A DNA stretch of 64,000 bases from Alphaproteobacteria bacterium. Its GTDB lineage: Bacteria; Pseudomonadota; Alphaproteobacteria; Micavibrionales; Micavibrionaceae. This document shows positions 9,821-17,397 of the stretch, one piece after another (the first letter of the stretch is position 1; each line of letters starts with the position of its first letter). The notes beneath the pieces are model-generated. The model did not search any database, had not been told where the DNA came from, and saw nothing but the letters and a program-made list of their open reading frames with translations. The translations under genes and the position numbers were made by a program. The stretch is from positions 1 through 64,000 of the forward strand of contig NZDE01000010.1 of the NCBI GenBank assembly GCA_002690045.1. Reading direction: 5' to 3'.

Positions 9821-10504
9821 TTACATGATGCGGTTGTTAATGCGTAGGCATATACGGGTCATTTCACCAGACTGATTATATTCTGGATGTTCAGGTGATC
9901 TGTGGAATATGCCATCATCGCCGCCGTCAAAGACTGCGACATCCCAAGGGGATGTTTGTTGAATGTCTGTTTTATCGCGCACGATGTCTTCGTTACCGAG
10001 CCTATTGTTGAATGCTCGTAAGTTCACGTTTGGCGTTTTTAACCATTCAGTGCCTGGTCCTTTATATGTACATAAAAGGCGCGCTTTTAAAATGTCGCCA
10101 TCATTGTGGAAGCGCACACTGCCCGCTAAGGTGTCGAGCGATAGATTGATTTCGTTGTCTTTAATCATTTCCGCCAATAATTCGCAGTTTTTACGGACAT
10201 CGGCTAGCCATGTTCCATAGAATGGGTGTTTTAAAACGCTGTCTTCAAGGTGCTGTTCAAAAAGTGCGTTGATTTGATCATTTTTATCGCTTACATCAAT
10301 TACTGCGTTACAAATATCGAGTGGCTTTTTAAACTGTTTGAAAAAATCTTCTGCGCCGTTTGGAGCCTGTCTTTCATGTATAAACATGCGGTGTGTTTTC
10401 TTGGTGAAATCAGCTAAACCAGAATAGCTTGCTGCATAAAAAACATCACTTAATGGTTTTGATATTAAATTGTGCCAAAATGATGATGTTAGAATATTAG
10501 ACAT
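9821..10504 (-). CDS. DUF1826 family protein
   Basis: A 227-aa soluble protein matching the DUF1826 pattern: RFHNDGDILKARLLCTYKGPGTEWL at about 131-155 and PWDVAVFDG...GIFHRSPEHPE at about 186-208. His133, Asp135 and His201 form an HxD...H arrangement, as seen in metal-binding double-stranded beta-helix enzymes. Whether it binds iron is inference; the family has no established function that I know. The start is ATG 10504, because GGAGGG lies 4 nt before it, rather than a GTG at 10516. It is convergent with putA. A second, more divergent protein with the same spacing is encoded at 16505-17314. Confidence 0.8.
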   Translation of the reverse strand: MSNILTSSFWHNLISKPLSDVFYAASYSGLADFTKKTHRMFIHERQAPNGAEDFFKQFKKPLDICNAVIDVSDKNDQINALFEQHLEDSVLKHPFYGTWLADVRKNCELLAEMIKDNEINLSLDTLAGSVRFHNDGDILKARLLCTYKGPGTEWLKTPNVNLRAFNNRLGNEDIVRDKTDIQQTSPWDVAVFDGGDDGIFHRSPEHPEYNQSGEMTRICLRINNRIM

Positions 10505-10608
10505 TTTTCCCTCCACAATGCTAGCGGTACATTACCATAATAAATTTTCTTTTCGCAAGAAAAACTTGTTATGCCGCGTAGAAGCAGGTAAAACGGGGGA
10601 AGAACAAT

Positions 10609-11283
10609 ATGATATGCGAGAGTAATTTTATGACACAAATCAAAGCCATTATCTGGGATCTAGATAACACTTTATATCGGTTTAGCCATTTATTTGAAGA
10701 TGCGTGTAATCATATTGCAGGGCGTGTTGTTCGTTCGCTTGGGCTTGATATGGGGGATGACGAAGCCAAGGCGCTTGCCGCTAAGTCTTTTACTACGCAT
10801 GGTTATTCAATGCGCGTTTTTTTGGAAGAATATGGGCTGTGCCGCGATGCGATGCACCATGAATTTCATAAGCATCTGGATGAGAAAATTTTAGAACGTT
10901 CACTGGCTTTGGTTGACCTGTTTGAGCGTTCAGAGCTTCAGCACCTGATTGTCACACACGGCTCGCGTCATTGGGCGGAGCGTGTGTTAGACCATATTGA
11001 ATTGCGCCGTTTCTTCCCCGATGAACGCATATTGGGGTTAGAAGATTATGATTTCCGCAAAAAGGATGAATCAACTTTTGTCTTTGAAAGAGCTATGGAT
11101 ATGTTGAACTGTCAGGCGCATGAAATGATTATGGCTGAAGATACAGTGCGCAATTTGCATTATCCGCACGCGATGGGCATGAAAACCGTGCTTGTCCATC
11201 ATGGACGTATTCCAAAAAACGATTTACCGCATGTGCATCATATGGTGAACTCAGCCGAAGAGATATTTGGACTTTTATCTTAA
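10609..11283 (+). CDS. HAD-superfamily hydrolase, pyrimidine 5'-nucleotidase-like
   Basis: A 224-aa HAD-IA phosphatase. Motif I WDLDNTLY lies at about residues 16-23, motif II is the Thr of IVTHGSRHW, motif III lies in the FRKKDESTFVFE segment (Lys), and motif IV is the acidic AEDT. The predicted fold matches the SDT1/5'-nucleotidase-like protein at 4102-4812, and the two may be distant paralogs. The substrate is unknown. ATG 10609 is preceded by ACGGGGGA with a suitable gap; ATG 10630 is an alternative. The stop lies 1 bp from the convergent FAD monooxygenase gene. Confidence 0.82.
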   Translation: MICESNFMTQIKAIIWDLDNTLYRFSHLFEDACNHIAGRVVRSLGLDMGDDEAKALAAKSFTTHGYSMRVFLEEYGLCRDAMHHEFHKHLDEKILERSLALVDLFERSELQHLIVTHGSRHWAERVLDHIELRRFFPDERILGLEDYDFRKKDESTFVFERAMDMLNCQAHEMIMAEDTVRNLHYPHAMGMKTVLVHHGRIPKNDLPHVHHMVNSAEEIFGLLS

Positions 11284-11284
11284 G

Positions 11285-12445
11285 TTATTTGGGGCCTAAC
11301 TTTTTGAAGTTGTTACGTTCTTCGCTGTCCCATTTCATAAATTCCCAAGGTACTTTTGCACTAACTTTGCGGAATTGGTCATAGCCGCAAAGTGCAGCAT
11401 TTTTCATGGATGCTGCGGTAAATTCCCATGCGACGTCAAGCGGACGGCAGGCGTTGTATGTATTGATTTTTGTGTTTTGTGCCCAATTATCCTGCGTTAC
11501 AATATAGCTAAGCTGAGAGCCGATTATCATGCCTGCATTGAGGGAACGAAAATATGGCACGCCCATGGCGGCATCGCCGACCAAATACCAGTTACGGTCT
11601 TCATGCTGCACAGCAAATTTATTAGCGCGGTAAAGCGACAGCGTTAATTTGCTGATTTTTTCTGATCCATCAATAAATTGTTCTTTCGCTTTATTGGCGC
11701 GGACGCTTAAATATGTTGCAAGATCATCTGCAAAATTTTGCGGTAGGCGTGGATCGTTTAATGTTAGTGGATCTTTGAAGCTGGCTTCTGGCATGGCGTT
11801 ATAGGTTGCTTCGTCAACAAAGAAGCGCAGCGAAACGGGGGCTTGTCCGTTCTTTTCTTTGCCGACATATTCAAAAGCCATGCTCGATAGTAATTTATTG
11901 GTTTTATATTGCGCGCGGTTCGATAGGGCTTTGGCCGCGCCTTGTGCTTCGTATTTTAGCTCTACCACATATTGTAGTGGGAAGTTTTTAACAGCGTCAT
12001 CACCCATTAATGCCTGACGTAGGGCGCTATGTGCGCCATCGGCGGCAATAAAATTTGTGCAGTTTGGGTGCTTGGTTATAAGCGTTTCAGGGGAATTAAT
12101 GCGTTCATAGCATATGGGTATGTCGAGGGCTCGTGCATATTGCTTTAACGCGCTTTCCAGTGCATTTGTGCGGATGAATACGGATTTCCCACCCGCGGCG
12201 CCCCAGAAGGCTTTTTTCAAGCTGCTGCCAAGCACGGCATCAAAAAATCTTTGTTCATGCGCATCGCCGCTTTGTTTTGCGTAAAGCAGCATGGAAAGGT
12301 TCTCAAGCTTTAGGACATGTGAACGTTTATATTCTTGATAACGCTCATAAACGGTGATGTCGGCATCAGGTTGACGCTTTTTGATTTGAATGGCAGTCCA
12401 AAGGCCGACTGGCCCGCCGCCTGTAACAACATATTCTGTTCCCAT
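11285..12445 (-). CDS. FAD-dependent monooxygenase-like oxidoreductase
   Basis: A 386-aa flavoprotein of the p-hydroxybenzoate hydroxylase fold. The N-terminal dinucleotide motif is GGGPVGLWTA with a following acidic residue (VYER). The middle motif is AADGAHSALRQ (DG motif), and the C-terminal FAD-ribityl motif is YLVGDAAMG at about 291-299. These three motifs define class A flavin monooxygenases. The substrate is unknown, and no ubiquinone gene neighbours suggest UbiH/UbiF. A 9-bp inverted repeat just before the start codon may control it. It follows the AAA+ gene by 72 bp on the same strand. Confidence 0.78.
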   Translation of the reverse strand: MGTEYVVTGGGPVGLWTAIQIKKRQPDADITVYERYQEYKRSHVLKLENLSMLLYAKQSGDAHEQRFFDAVLGSSLKKAFWGAAGGKSVFIRTNALESALKQYARALDIPICYERINSPETLITKHPNCTNFIAADGAHSALRQALMGDDAVKNFPLQYVVELKYEAQGAAKALSNRAQYKTNKLLSSMAFEYVGKEKNGQAPVSLRFFVDEATYNAMPEASFKDPLTLNDPRLPQNFADDLATYLSVRANKAKEQFIDGSEKISKLTLSLYRANKFAVQHEDRNWYLVGDAAMGVPYFRSLNAGMIIGSQLSYIVTQDNWAQNTKINTYNACRPLDVAWEFTAASMKNAALCGYDQFRKVSAKVPWEFMKWDSEERNNFKKLGPK

Positions 12446-12450
12446 GTTAA

Positions 12451-12479
12451 AACATCCCTTATTTTTGATTAGGGATGTT
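12451..12479 (-). promoter_or_regulatory. Hairpin overlapping the ribosome-binding site
   Basis: AACATCCCT and AGGGATGTT form a perfect 9-bp inverted repeat with an 11-nt loop, ending 5 nt before the ATG at 12445. Read on the minus strand, the AAGGGA inside the 3' arm is the only good Shine-Dalgarno candidate, so the hairpin would hide it. A short T run follows (TTTTAAC), so a weak terminator for the upstream AAA+ gene is the other reading. A protein-binding operator is a third. Confidence 0.5.
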
Positions 12480-12517
12480 CTAGCATTTTGTTTGTTCTTA
12501 TGTCAATACGGGTGGCG

Positions 12518-13411
12518 TTATTCTTTGAGCGCCAGTGCAGAAATGCCAACTTCTTTTGAAACCATTTCATAAATGGCTTCTTCTGAAAGTTCGCCGCCAG
12601 TGCCGAATTCTTTTACGTGGTAAGCACAAGCAGCATCCATCGTCATGATGGATTTATCTGGCTGATTACGTTTGCGCATATATTTTTCGGTAAGACGGAC
12701 AATTTCGCGGCACTTCTCGTCAGGAATCTCAATGCCGTGGTGCTTGATAAAGCCTGGGCGTACAGCCTGAAGAATTTTAAAGGCACCTTCAGCATCTGGG
12801 ATGGATAGATTTACTTGTTGGAAACGACGGTCCATCGCCGGATCAACGCCAATATACATACGGTATTCGTCTTTGGTTGTCGCGCCAATCACATATAACG
12901 CACCAGATGTCAGGTAAGGTTTCATCACTTCAGAAAGGCCTTTATAGGAGCTGCCCTCACATGTCGGCATGATTTGGTGGATTTCATCGATAAAGAGAAT
13001 GTTTAATCCGTAGTCAGGGTGGCCATAACGTTCACCAATCGCTTTAAGCAGCGGCACAACACGCCCTTGGAACTCTGAGATAGAGGCTGTACCCGCCGCC
13101 ATGGCAGCAAGGTCAATTTCTAATAGGCGGCAACCTTTTAGCTTGTCTGGCACATTGCCTGATACAACCTGCTGCGCTAGGCCAACACATAAAGCTGTTT
13201 TACCCACACCGGCGGGGGCTTGTAACATAGCGTTTTTACGGCCTTTTTGTAGGAGAATAAGAATAACTTGGTCAATCTCGACATCACGACCGTGAATAGG
13301 GTCGTACATGCCTTGGGACGCATTATAAGTGAAGTCATTACAGTATTTCTGTATGAGCTCATTCATTTCTTCATCTGAGTATTTAAAATCTTCTTTGTTC
13401 TTATACGCCAT
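12518..13411 (-). CDS. Stand-alone Clp-type D1 AAA+ ATPase module
   Basis: A 297-aa protein matching the first AAA+ domain of ClpA/ClpB/ClpC. It has PIHGRDVEIDQVILIL at about 38-53, Walker A APAGVGKT at 65-72, Walker B ILFIDEIH at 138-145, sensor 1 GATT at 177-180 and the arginine pair DRRF at 194-197. The end, DKSIMTMDAACAY then LSEEAIYEMVSKEVGISALALKE, corresponds to the D1 small domain and the D1-D2 linker. The protein therefore stops where a second AAA+ domain would begin. It lacks the Clp N-domain and any M-domain coiled coil. It lies 10 bp after serB and is probably co-transcribed. A degenerate-D1 Clp-like protein is encoded at 34311-36638. Confidence 0.85.
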   Translation of the reverse strand: MAYKNKEDFKYSDEEMNELIQKYCNDFTYNASQGMYDPIHGRDVEIDQVILILLQKGRKNAMLQAPAGVGKTALCVGLAQQVVSGNVPDKLKGCRLLEIDLAAMAAGTASISEFQGRVVPLLKAIGERYGHPDYGLNILFIDEIHQIMPTCEGSSYKGLSEVMKPYLTSGALYVIGATTKDEYRMYIGVDPAMDRRFQQVNLSIPDAEGAFKILQAVRPGFIKHHGIEIPDEKCREIVRLTEKYMRKRNQPDKSIMTMDAACAYHVKEFGTGGELSEEAIYEMVSKEVGISALALKE

Positions 13412-13421
13412 AATTTTGGTC

Positions 13422-14330
13422 CTAATATGTTTCGTCTATGAATTTGTCTTTGGTGAAGCCCTGCAGATAAAGCAGTGTAGTTAAGTCGCTATATTTTATC
13501 GTATGACGCAGGGCTTTTTCAAGGCTTGGCTTTGGGTAATAGCCAATGCCTAATGCTGCAGCATCTAACATCGCTAAATCATTCGCGCCGTCACCAACCG
13601 CCATGGTGTCTGCTGCGGTGAGGGATAATTTAGCCATATAATGGTTAAGAAAGTCTTCCTTGGCAGATTTATCAAGAATAGGGTCACGTACCGTACCGAG
13701 AATTTCAGTGTCACTGACATCTAATATATTACCGTGATTATAAGCAAAGCCGCATTTGCGTGCGACATATTCGGTAAACATTGTAAAACCGCCTGATACA
13801 AGCACGCAGGTTGCCCCATGTTTAGCCATAGTTTTAATCAGGGTTTGTGCGCCGCTATTGAGTGTAGTTTCTTCCAAGGCTTGCTTCAGAATAGAAAGCG
13901 GCTGCCCTTTTAGCATGGATACGCGTTCGCGCAGCGCTTCTTTGAAGTTTAATTCACCATTCATGGCGCGGGCGGTAATGTCCGCGACTTTGTTACCAAT
14001 GCCAGCAATATGTGCGATGTTGTCTAATGTCTCATCAGCAATAATCGTACTATCCATATCCGCGAGCAGGAGTGCTTTGCGGCGGTTATTTTGCGCAATA
14101 CAGAAAATATCAATTTGCTGTTCGGTGCCGAAAAGCTTGAGCGTTTTTAATTGGTCGGTCGTTAATTGGTCTAATAAATATATTTCAGCGGCTTGATGTT
14201 GGCCTAACCAGCGCGGCGGTGTATCCGTCATCGGGATGGCCATTTCGTCTAGCAAGCTTTGAATGTGCGCAATATGCGCTGTGCTGAGTGTTTGGTCGAC
14301 ACCGGAAACTAAAATGAGAGCAAAATTCAT
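13422..14330 (-). CDS. serB: Phosphoserine phosphatase
   Basis: SerB performs the last step of serine synthesis, phosphoserine to serine. The 302-aa protein has an N-terminal ACT-like regulatory region (about 1-80) and a C-terminal HAD domain. DMDST is at 91-95 (nucleophile Asp91, acid Asp93), followed by VLVSGGFT, then the DKSAKEDFL region and VGDGANDLAML. The arrangement matches bacterial SerB. It is divergent from serC across about 140 bp, so two steps of the pathway flank one regulatory region. serA is not in the window. The AAA+ gene follows 10 bp downstream. Confidence 0.95.
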   Translation of the reverse strand: MNFALILVSGVDQTLSTAHIAHIQSLLDEMAIPMTDTPPRWLGQHQAAEIYLLDQLTTDQLKTLKLFGTEQQIDIFCIAQNNRRKALLLADMDSTIIADETLDNIAHIAGIGNKVADITARAMNGELNFKEALRERVSMLKGQPLSILKQALEETTLNSGAQTLIKTMAKHGATCVLVSGGFTMFTEYVARKCGFAYNHGNILDVSDTEILGTVRDPILDKSAKEDFLNHYMAKLSLTAADTMAVGDGANDLAMLDAAALGIGYYPKPSLEKALRHTIKYSDLTTLLYLQGFTKDKFIDETY

Positions 14331-14375
14331 TGGCGCGCTTTGATGTTTGGGGCTAGACAGAAACTGGGTAAAAGA

Positions 14376-14453
14376 CTATGTTTGCATTACAGCATTTATT
14401 CTATGACTTTATCATGAGTTAGCCTTTAACAAAAGGCGTAATGCACAGCATAG
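14376..14453 (+). ncRNA. Candidate structured leader upstream of ORF53-serC
   Basis: CTATG (14376-14380) pairs with CATAG (14449-14453), and GCATTAC (14384-14390) pairs with GTAATGC (14438-14444), separated by a small 3/4 internal loop. Immediately inside the closing helix is a hairpin GCCTTT/AAAGGC (14422-14437) that stacks directly on it. A weaker ATGA/TCAT helix (14403-14415) would complete a three-way junction. The element ends 21 nt before the ORF53 start codon. A serC leader motif has been described in other Alphaproteobacteria, but I cannot tell whether this is the same element. A DNA operator between divergent serB and serC is an alternative. Confidence 0.45.
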
Positions 14454-14474
14454 AGCCAATTATATGAGGGGCAA

Positions 14475-14636
14475 ATGGCAATTGTAAGCGGCGGCCTGTT
14501 TAGCAGGTTAAAACATACCAAAGCGAATATGAATCACCAAATGGCAGAGAAGCCAGCAGCGGCCAATGATGCGCGCGGCGTAAAGCCCTTGTCTGCCCGT
14601 TCAAAAGTTTCTCTTAGCAAGCGTGAGGGTGCGTAA
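14475..14636 (+). CDS. 53-aa basic protein or leader peptide ahead of serC
   Basis: A short open frame (MAIVSGGLFSRLKHTKANMN... to LSKREGA) with a strong GAGGGG ribosome-binding site 4 nt before its ATG. It is Lys/Arg-rich, has no membrane segment, and no family is recognised. Its TAA is directly followed by the serC ATG, so the two are likely translationally coupled, and the serC ribosome-binding site (GAGGG) lies inside this frame. It could be a genuine small protein or a translated leader. The tight abutment and strong initiation site argue against chance. Confidence 0.55.
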   Translation: MAIVSGGLFSRLKHTKANMNHQMAEKPAAANDARGVKPLSARSKVSLSKREGA

Positions 14637-15803
14637 ATGAAACCACAGCAAAAACCTGTAAATCCAAATTTTTCATCTGGCCCATGCGCGAAACGTCCTG
14701 ATTGGTCGTTAGATAATTTAAAAGGTGCATTGCTCGGGCGCTCGCATCGTTCTGGTATTGGTAAGGCACGCTTGAAAGAAGTGATTGAGTTACAGCGTAG
14801 CTTGCTGGGTATTCCAGACGATTATTTAATCGGCATCGTGCCGGCATCAGATACAGGCGCTATTGAAATGGCGCTATGGTCAATGCTTGGCGCACGCGGT
14901 GTGAATGCGCTTGTTACGGATAGTTTTTCGGGGGACTGGGCGAAGGATATTAAAGATCATCTAAAATTAACGGATGTCGAGACATTTACAGCTGATTATG
15001 GTGACATGGTTGACCTATCAGCGGTTGATACGGACCGCGACACGGTATTTGTGTATAACGGGACAACGGCGGGTACGCGCCTGCCGAATTTGGATTGGGT
15101 GAAGGCGGATCGTCAGGGCTTAACCTTCTGCGATGCGACGTCAGCCGTATTTGCCTATGATATGGATTGGTCAAAATTGGATGTCACGACATGGTCATGG
15201 CAGAAGGTTCTGGGCGGTGAAGCGGCGCATGGTATGCTTGTCCTGTCGCCGCGTGCGGTTGAGCGTCTTGAAAGCTATGTGCCAGACCGCCCGCTGCCGA
15301 AAATATTCCGTATGACTAAAGGCGGCAAAGTTAATGCAGGGCTGTTTGTTGGGGAAACTTTAAATACGCCATCTATGCTTGCCGTGGAAGATTGCCTTGA
15401 TGCTTTGCGCTGGGTGGATTCGCTCGGCGGGGTGAAGGCATCCATTCAACGCTGCGATGATAATTTGGCGGCCATAGCGCGCTGGGTGGATAAAACTGAT
15501 TGGGTAGCGTTTTTGGCGGTAGATGAAGCTGTGCGTTCATCTACATCTATCACATTAAAAATTACTGACCCATGGTTCACGGCGTTGGCTGATGATGACC
15601 AAATGCCGTTTATTCAGGCGATGATCAAGTTGCTTGAACAAGAAGGCGTTGCGTACGACATTAAATCATACCGTTCAGCCCCTGCGGGCTTGCGTATTTG
15701 GGGCGGTACAACGATTGAATCGTCTGACCTCGCCATTTTGACTGAATGGTTAGATTGGGCATATGCTGCCGCTAAAGCAGAGGCATCCGAAAAAGCGGCT
15801 TAA
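14637..15803 (+). CDS. serC: Phosphoserine aminotransferase
   Basis: SerC is a PLP-dependent enzyme converting 3-phosphohydroxypyruvate and glutamate to phosphoserine, and it also serves pyridoxal phosphate synthesis. The N-terminus NPNFSSGPCAKRPDW, then SHRSGIGKARL, and the PLP-lysine segment WSWQKVLGGEAAHGM at about 190-204 (Lys194) are typical of the alphaproteobacterial SerC type, as is the 388-aa length. It starts 0 bp after ORF53 and is followed 23 bp later by an exoribonuclease gene, so the three probably form one transcript. Confidence 0.95.
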   Translation: MKPQQKPVNPNFSSGPCAKRPDWSLDNLKGALLGRSHRSGIGKARLKEVIELQRSLLGIPDDYLIGIVPASDTGAIEMALWSMLGARGVNALVTDSFSGDWAKDIKDHLKLTDVETFTADYGDMVDLSAVDTDRDTVFVYNGTTAGTRLPNLDWVKADRQGLTFCDATSAVFAYDMDWSKLDVTTWSWQKVLGGEAAHGMLVLSPRAVERLESYVPDRPLPKIFRMTKGGKVNAGLFVGETLNTPSMLAVEDCLDALRWVDSLGGVKASIQRCDDNLAAIARWVDKTDWVAFLAVDEAVRSSTSITLKITDPWFTALADDDQMPFIQAMIKLLEQEGVAYDIKSYRSAPAGLRIWGGTTIESSDLAILTEWLDWAYAAAKAEASEKAA

Positions 15804-15826
15804 CTATATATTATGGGGAGGATAAT

Positions 15827-16366
15827 ATGAGCAATAATTTAAAACGGTACTTTTTCGATACTGAATTTCTTGACCCATCGGCTGATGGTTTTGCGATTGA
15901 GTTTATAAGCCTTGGCATCGTCGCGGAAGATAACCGTGATTTCTATGGCGTGTATGAAGGCTTGGATGAGCAAGCGTGTTTGAAATCCGCATGGGTGAAA
16001 GCCAATGTGATGGCGAAACTGCCCGAGAAAAGCAAGTGGGTTGGCCTTGATGATATGCGCCGTGGGATTATTGATTTAATTGAACCATGCGATAAAGTTG
16101 AGTTCTGGGCGAAGAATGGTACATATGATTTTTACATTATGTGCCGCTTGTTTGGTGGGTTATCTGGCTTACGCGATACGCTTTTGCAGGAAAAAGGCAT
16201 TCAGAATGTTCGTTTTTGTGATAGCAATGATTTGCGCCGCGAACTTGGTTATCCGCAATTGCCTGATGCGGATGAGGCAGATAAGCATGATGCGTTATTT
16301 GATGCACAGCTAGAAAAAATCCAATACGACCATATGATGCATTTAAAAAACACGCCTAAACCGTAA
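15827..16366 (+). CDS. DEDD-family 3'-5' exoribonuclease, Rv2179c-like
   Basis: A 179-aa cytoplasmic nuclease-like protein. RYFFDTEFLD at about 7-16 supplies the first Asp and Glu of the DEDD motif, and HDALFDAQLEKI near the C-terminus supplies the later His and Asp. The VEFWAKNGTYDFYIMCRLFGG segment in the middle supplies another acidic residue. The spacing resembles the Rv2179c-type polyadenylate-trimming exoribonucleases. RNA specificity is inferred from the family, not seen. GGGGAGG lies before the ATG. It probably belongs to the serC transcript. Confidence 0.75.
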   Translation: MSNNLKRYFFDTEFLDPSADGFAIEFISLGIVAEDNRDFYGVYEGLDEQACLKSAWVKANVMAKLPEKSKWVGLDDMRRGIIDLIEPCDKVEFWAKNGTYDFYIMCRLFGGLSGLRDTLLQEKGIQNVRFCDSNDLRRELGYPQLPDADEADKHDALFDAQLEKIQYDHMMHLKNTPKP

Positions 16367-16437
16367 TTATATCTATCGTTGTTTTCTTTTCTAAGGTATT
16401 GAAAATAATATTATATTAGCTTTTTGTAAAAATATTG

Positions 16438-16466
16438 TTGACACGCCCTTCTGTTTTATGTAAAAA
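16438..16466 (+). promoter_or_regulatory. Candidate sigma-70 promoter
   Basis: A consensus TTGACA -35 (16438-16443) is followed after 17 nt by TAAAAA (16461-16466, four of six matches). It lies about 40 bp before the ATG at 16505, in the gap that separates this gene from the serC transcript. Confidence 0.4.
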
Positions 16467-16504
16467 CATGAGCAGAATTTATGTGTGAGACTATGAGGAT
16501 TGTC

Positions 16505-17314
16505 ATGTACCAAGCAAATATGAATATTGAAGAAATTGATGGCGCAAATGAAAACTTACCAGCAGATATTGCCGTGATTAAGGCGGGTGGTTATGCGGAG
16601 GCGCTTGCCAAAGTTATTAAAGTTTCTGACGCAGATAAGCGTGTCGGTCTGGTTGTATGGCAAGGGGCGGGGGATATTATTCCTGCGGGTATTCGTAAAG
16701 CGCTGAAAGAGCCATCTAAGCAAATTTCCCGTCGTAATTTTAATATCGCCTCTAAATTTAATGTTGATGGGGGGCGTGGTTTGTCTGCAGGCGTCGTCGA
16801 TGAAGACCTTAAAGCGCATTTTGAAAAAATGAATGATAAGTCGGCGCGTTATGGTCAGGTGGTTGTTCAGGATAATCATGCCAGTGCGTTATCAACGCAT
16901 GTGCATGATTTATGTGCCGCATTTAATGCGTATTCACCTGTAACGGAATATAAGCGCCTTGATCGTTTTCAAACATGCCAATCACAAGTTTTTTGGCATC
17001 GTGACAACCATAATCAGTTTAATATGTGCCGCGTTATTCGTAATATTGAAGGCGCAGGTACAATTTTTATGGAAGAGAGCAATATTGGCGGCGTTGGTTA
17101 TAATGGTGCGCTATGCCTAAATAACTGGAAAGAGGCAACGGGCTGGATGTTAAAGTCATGGGATATGGCCTTTATGCTGCCGACTGTTAAAGGCGGTATC
17201 GGTCATACATGGCCTGCACAAGAGTTAAATGCGCAGTTATTTTCAAGTTCTGCACAACGCCATTTTGAATCCATTGACGTAACAACCGCAGCGCCAATTT
17301 TTTCGCAGCGATAA
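16505..17314 (+). CDS. DUF1826-like protein with HxD...H motif
   Basis: A 269-aa soluble protein of unknown function. The C-terminal half resembles the protein at 9821-10504 in layout: FWHRDNHNQFNMCRVI at 163-178 with GAGTIFME next, then SWDMAFMLPTVKGGIGHTWP at 218-237. His165, Asp167 and His234 occupy the positions of His133, Asp135 and His201 in that protein. The N-terminal half has a 4-mismatch-tolerant helical look and no recognised motif. The start is set at 16505, with GAGG 6 nt upstream, rather than ATG 16481. It is a monocistronic unit between a candidate promoter and a strong terminator. Confidence 0.65.
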   Translation: MYQANMNIEEIDGANENLPADIAVIKAGGYAEALAKVIKVSDADKRVGLVVWQGAGDIIPAGIRKALKEPSKQISRRNFNIASKFNVDGGRGLSAGVVDEDLKAHFEKMNDKSARYGQVVVQDNHASALSTHVHDLCAAFNAYSPVTEYKRLDRFQTCQSQVFWHRDNHNQFNMCRVIRNIEGAGTIFMEESNIGGVGYNGALCLNNWKEATGWMLKSWDMAFMLPTVKGGIGHTWPAQELNAQLFSSSAQRHFESIDVTTAAPIFSQR

Positions 17315-17339
17315 GTTACAGGTTATTCGTTAAGATCAG

Positions 17340-17369
17340 CGCCGATGTGATTCACGTCGGCGTTTTTTT
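17340..17369 (+). terminator. Intrinsic terminator after DUF1826-like gene
   Basis: CGCCGATGTG and CACGTCGGCG pair with one wobble around a short loop, followed by seven T. It stands 25 bp after the stop at 17314 and before the convergent L,D-transpeptidase gene. Confidence 0.85.
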
Positions 17370-17397
17370 ATTGCGTGATTAGGTTTTAAAAAATCAA

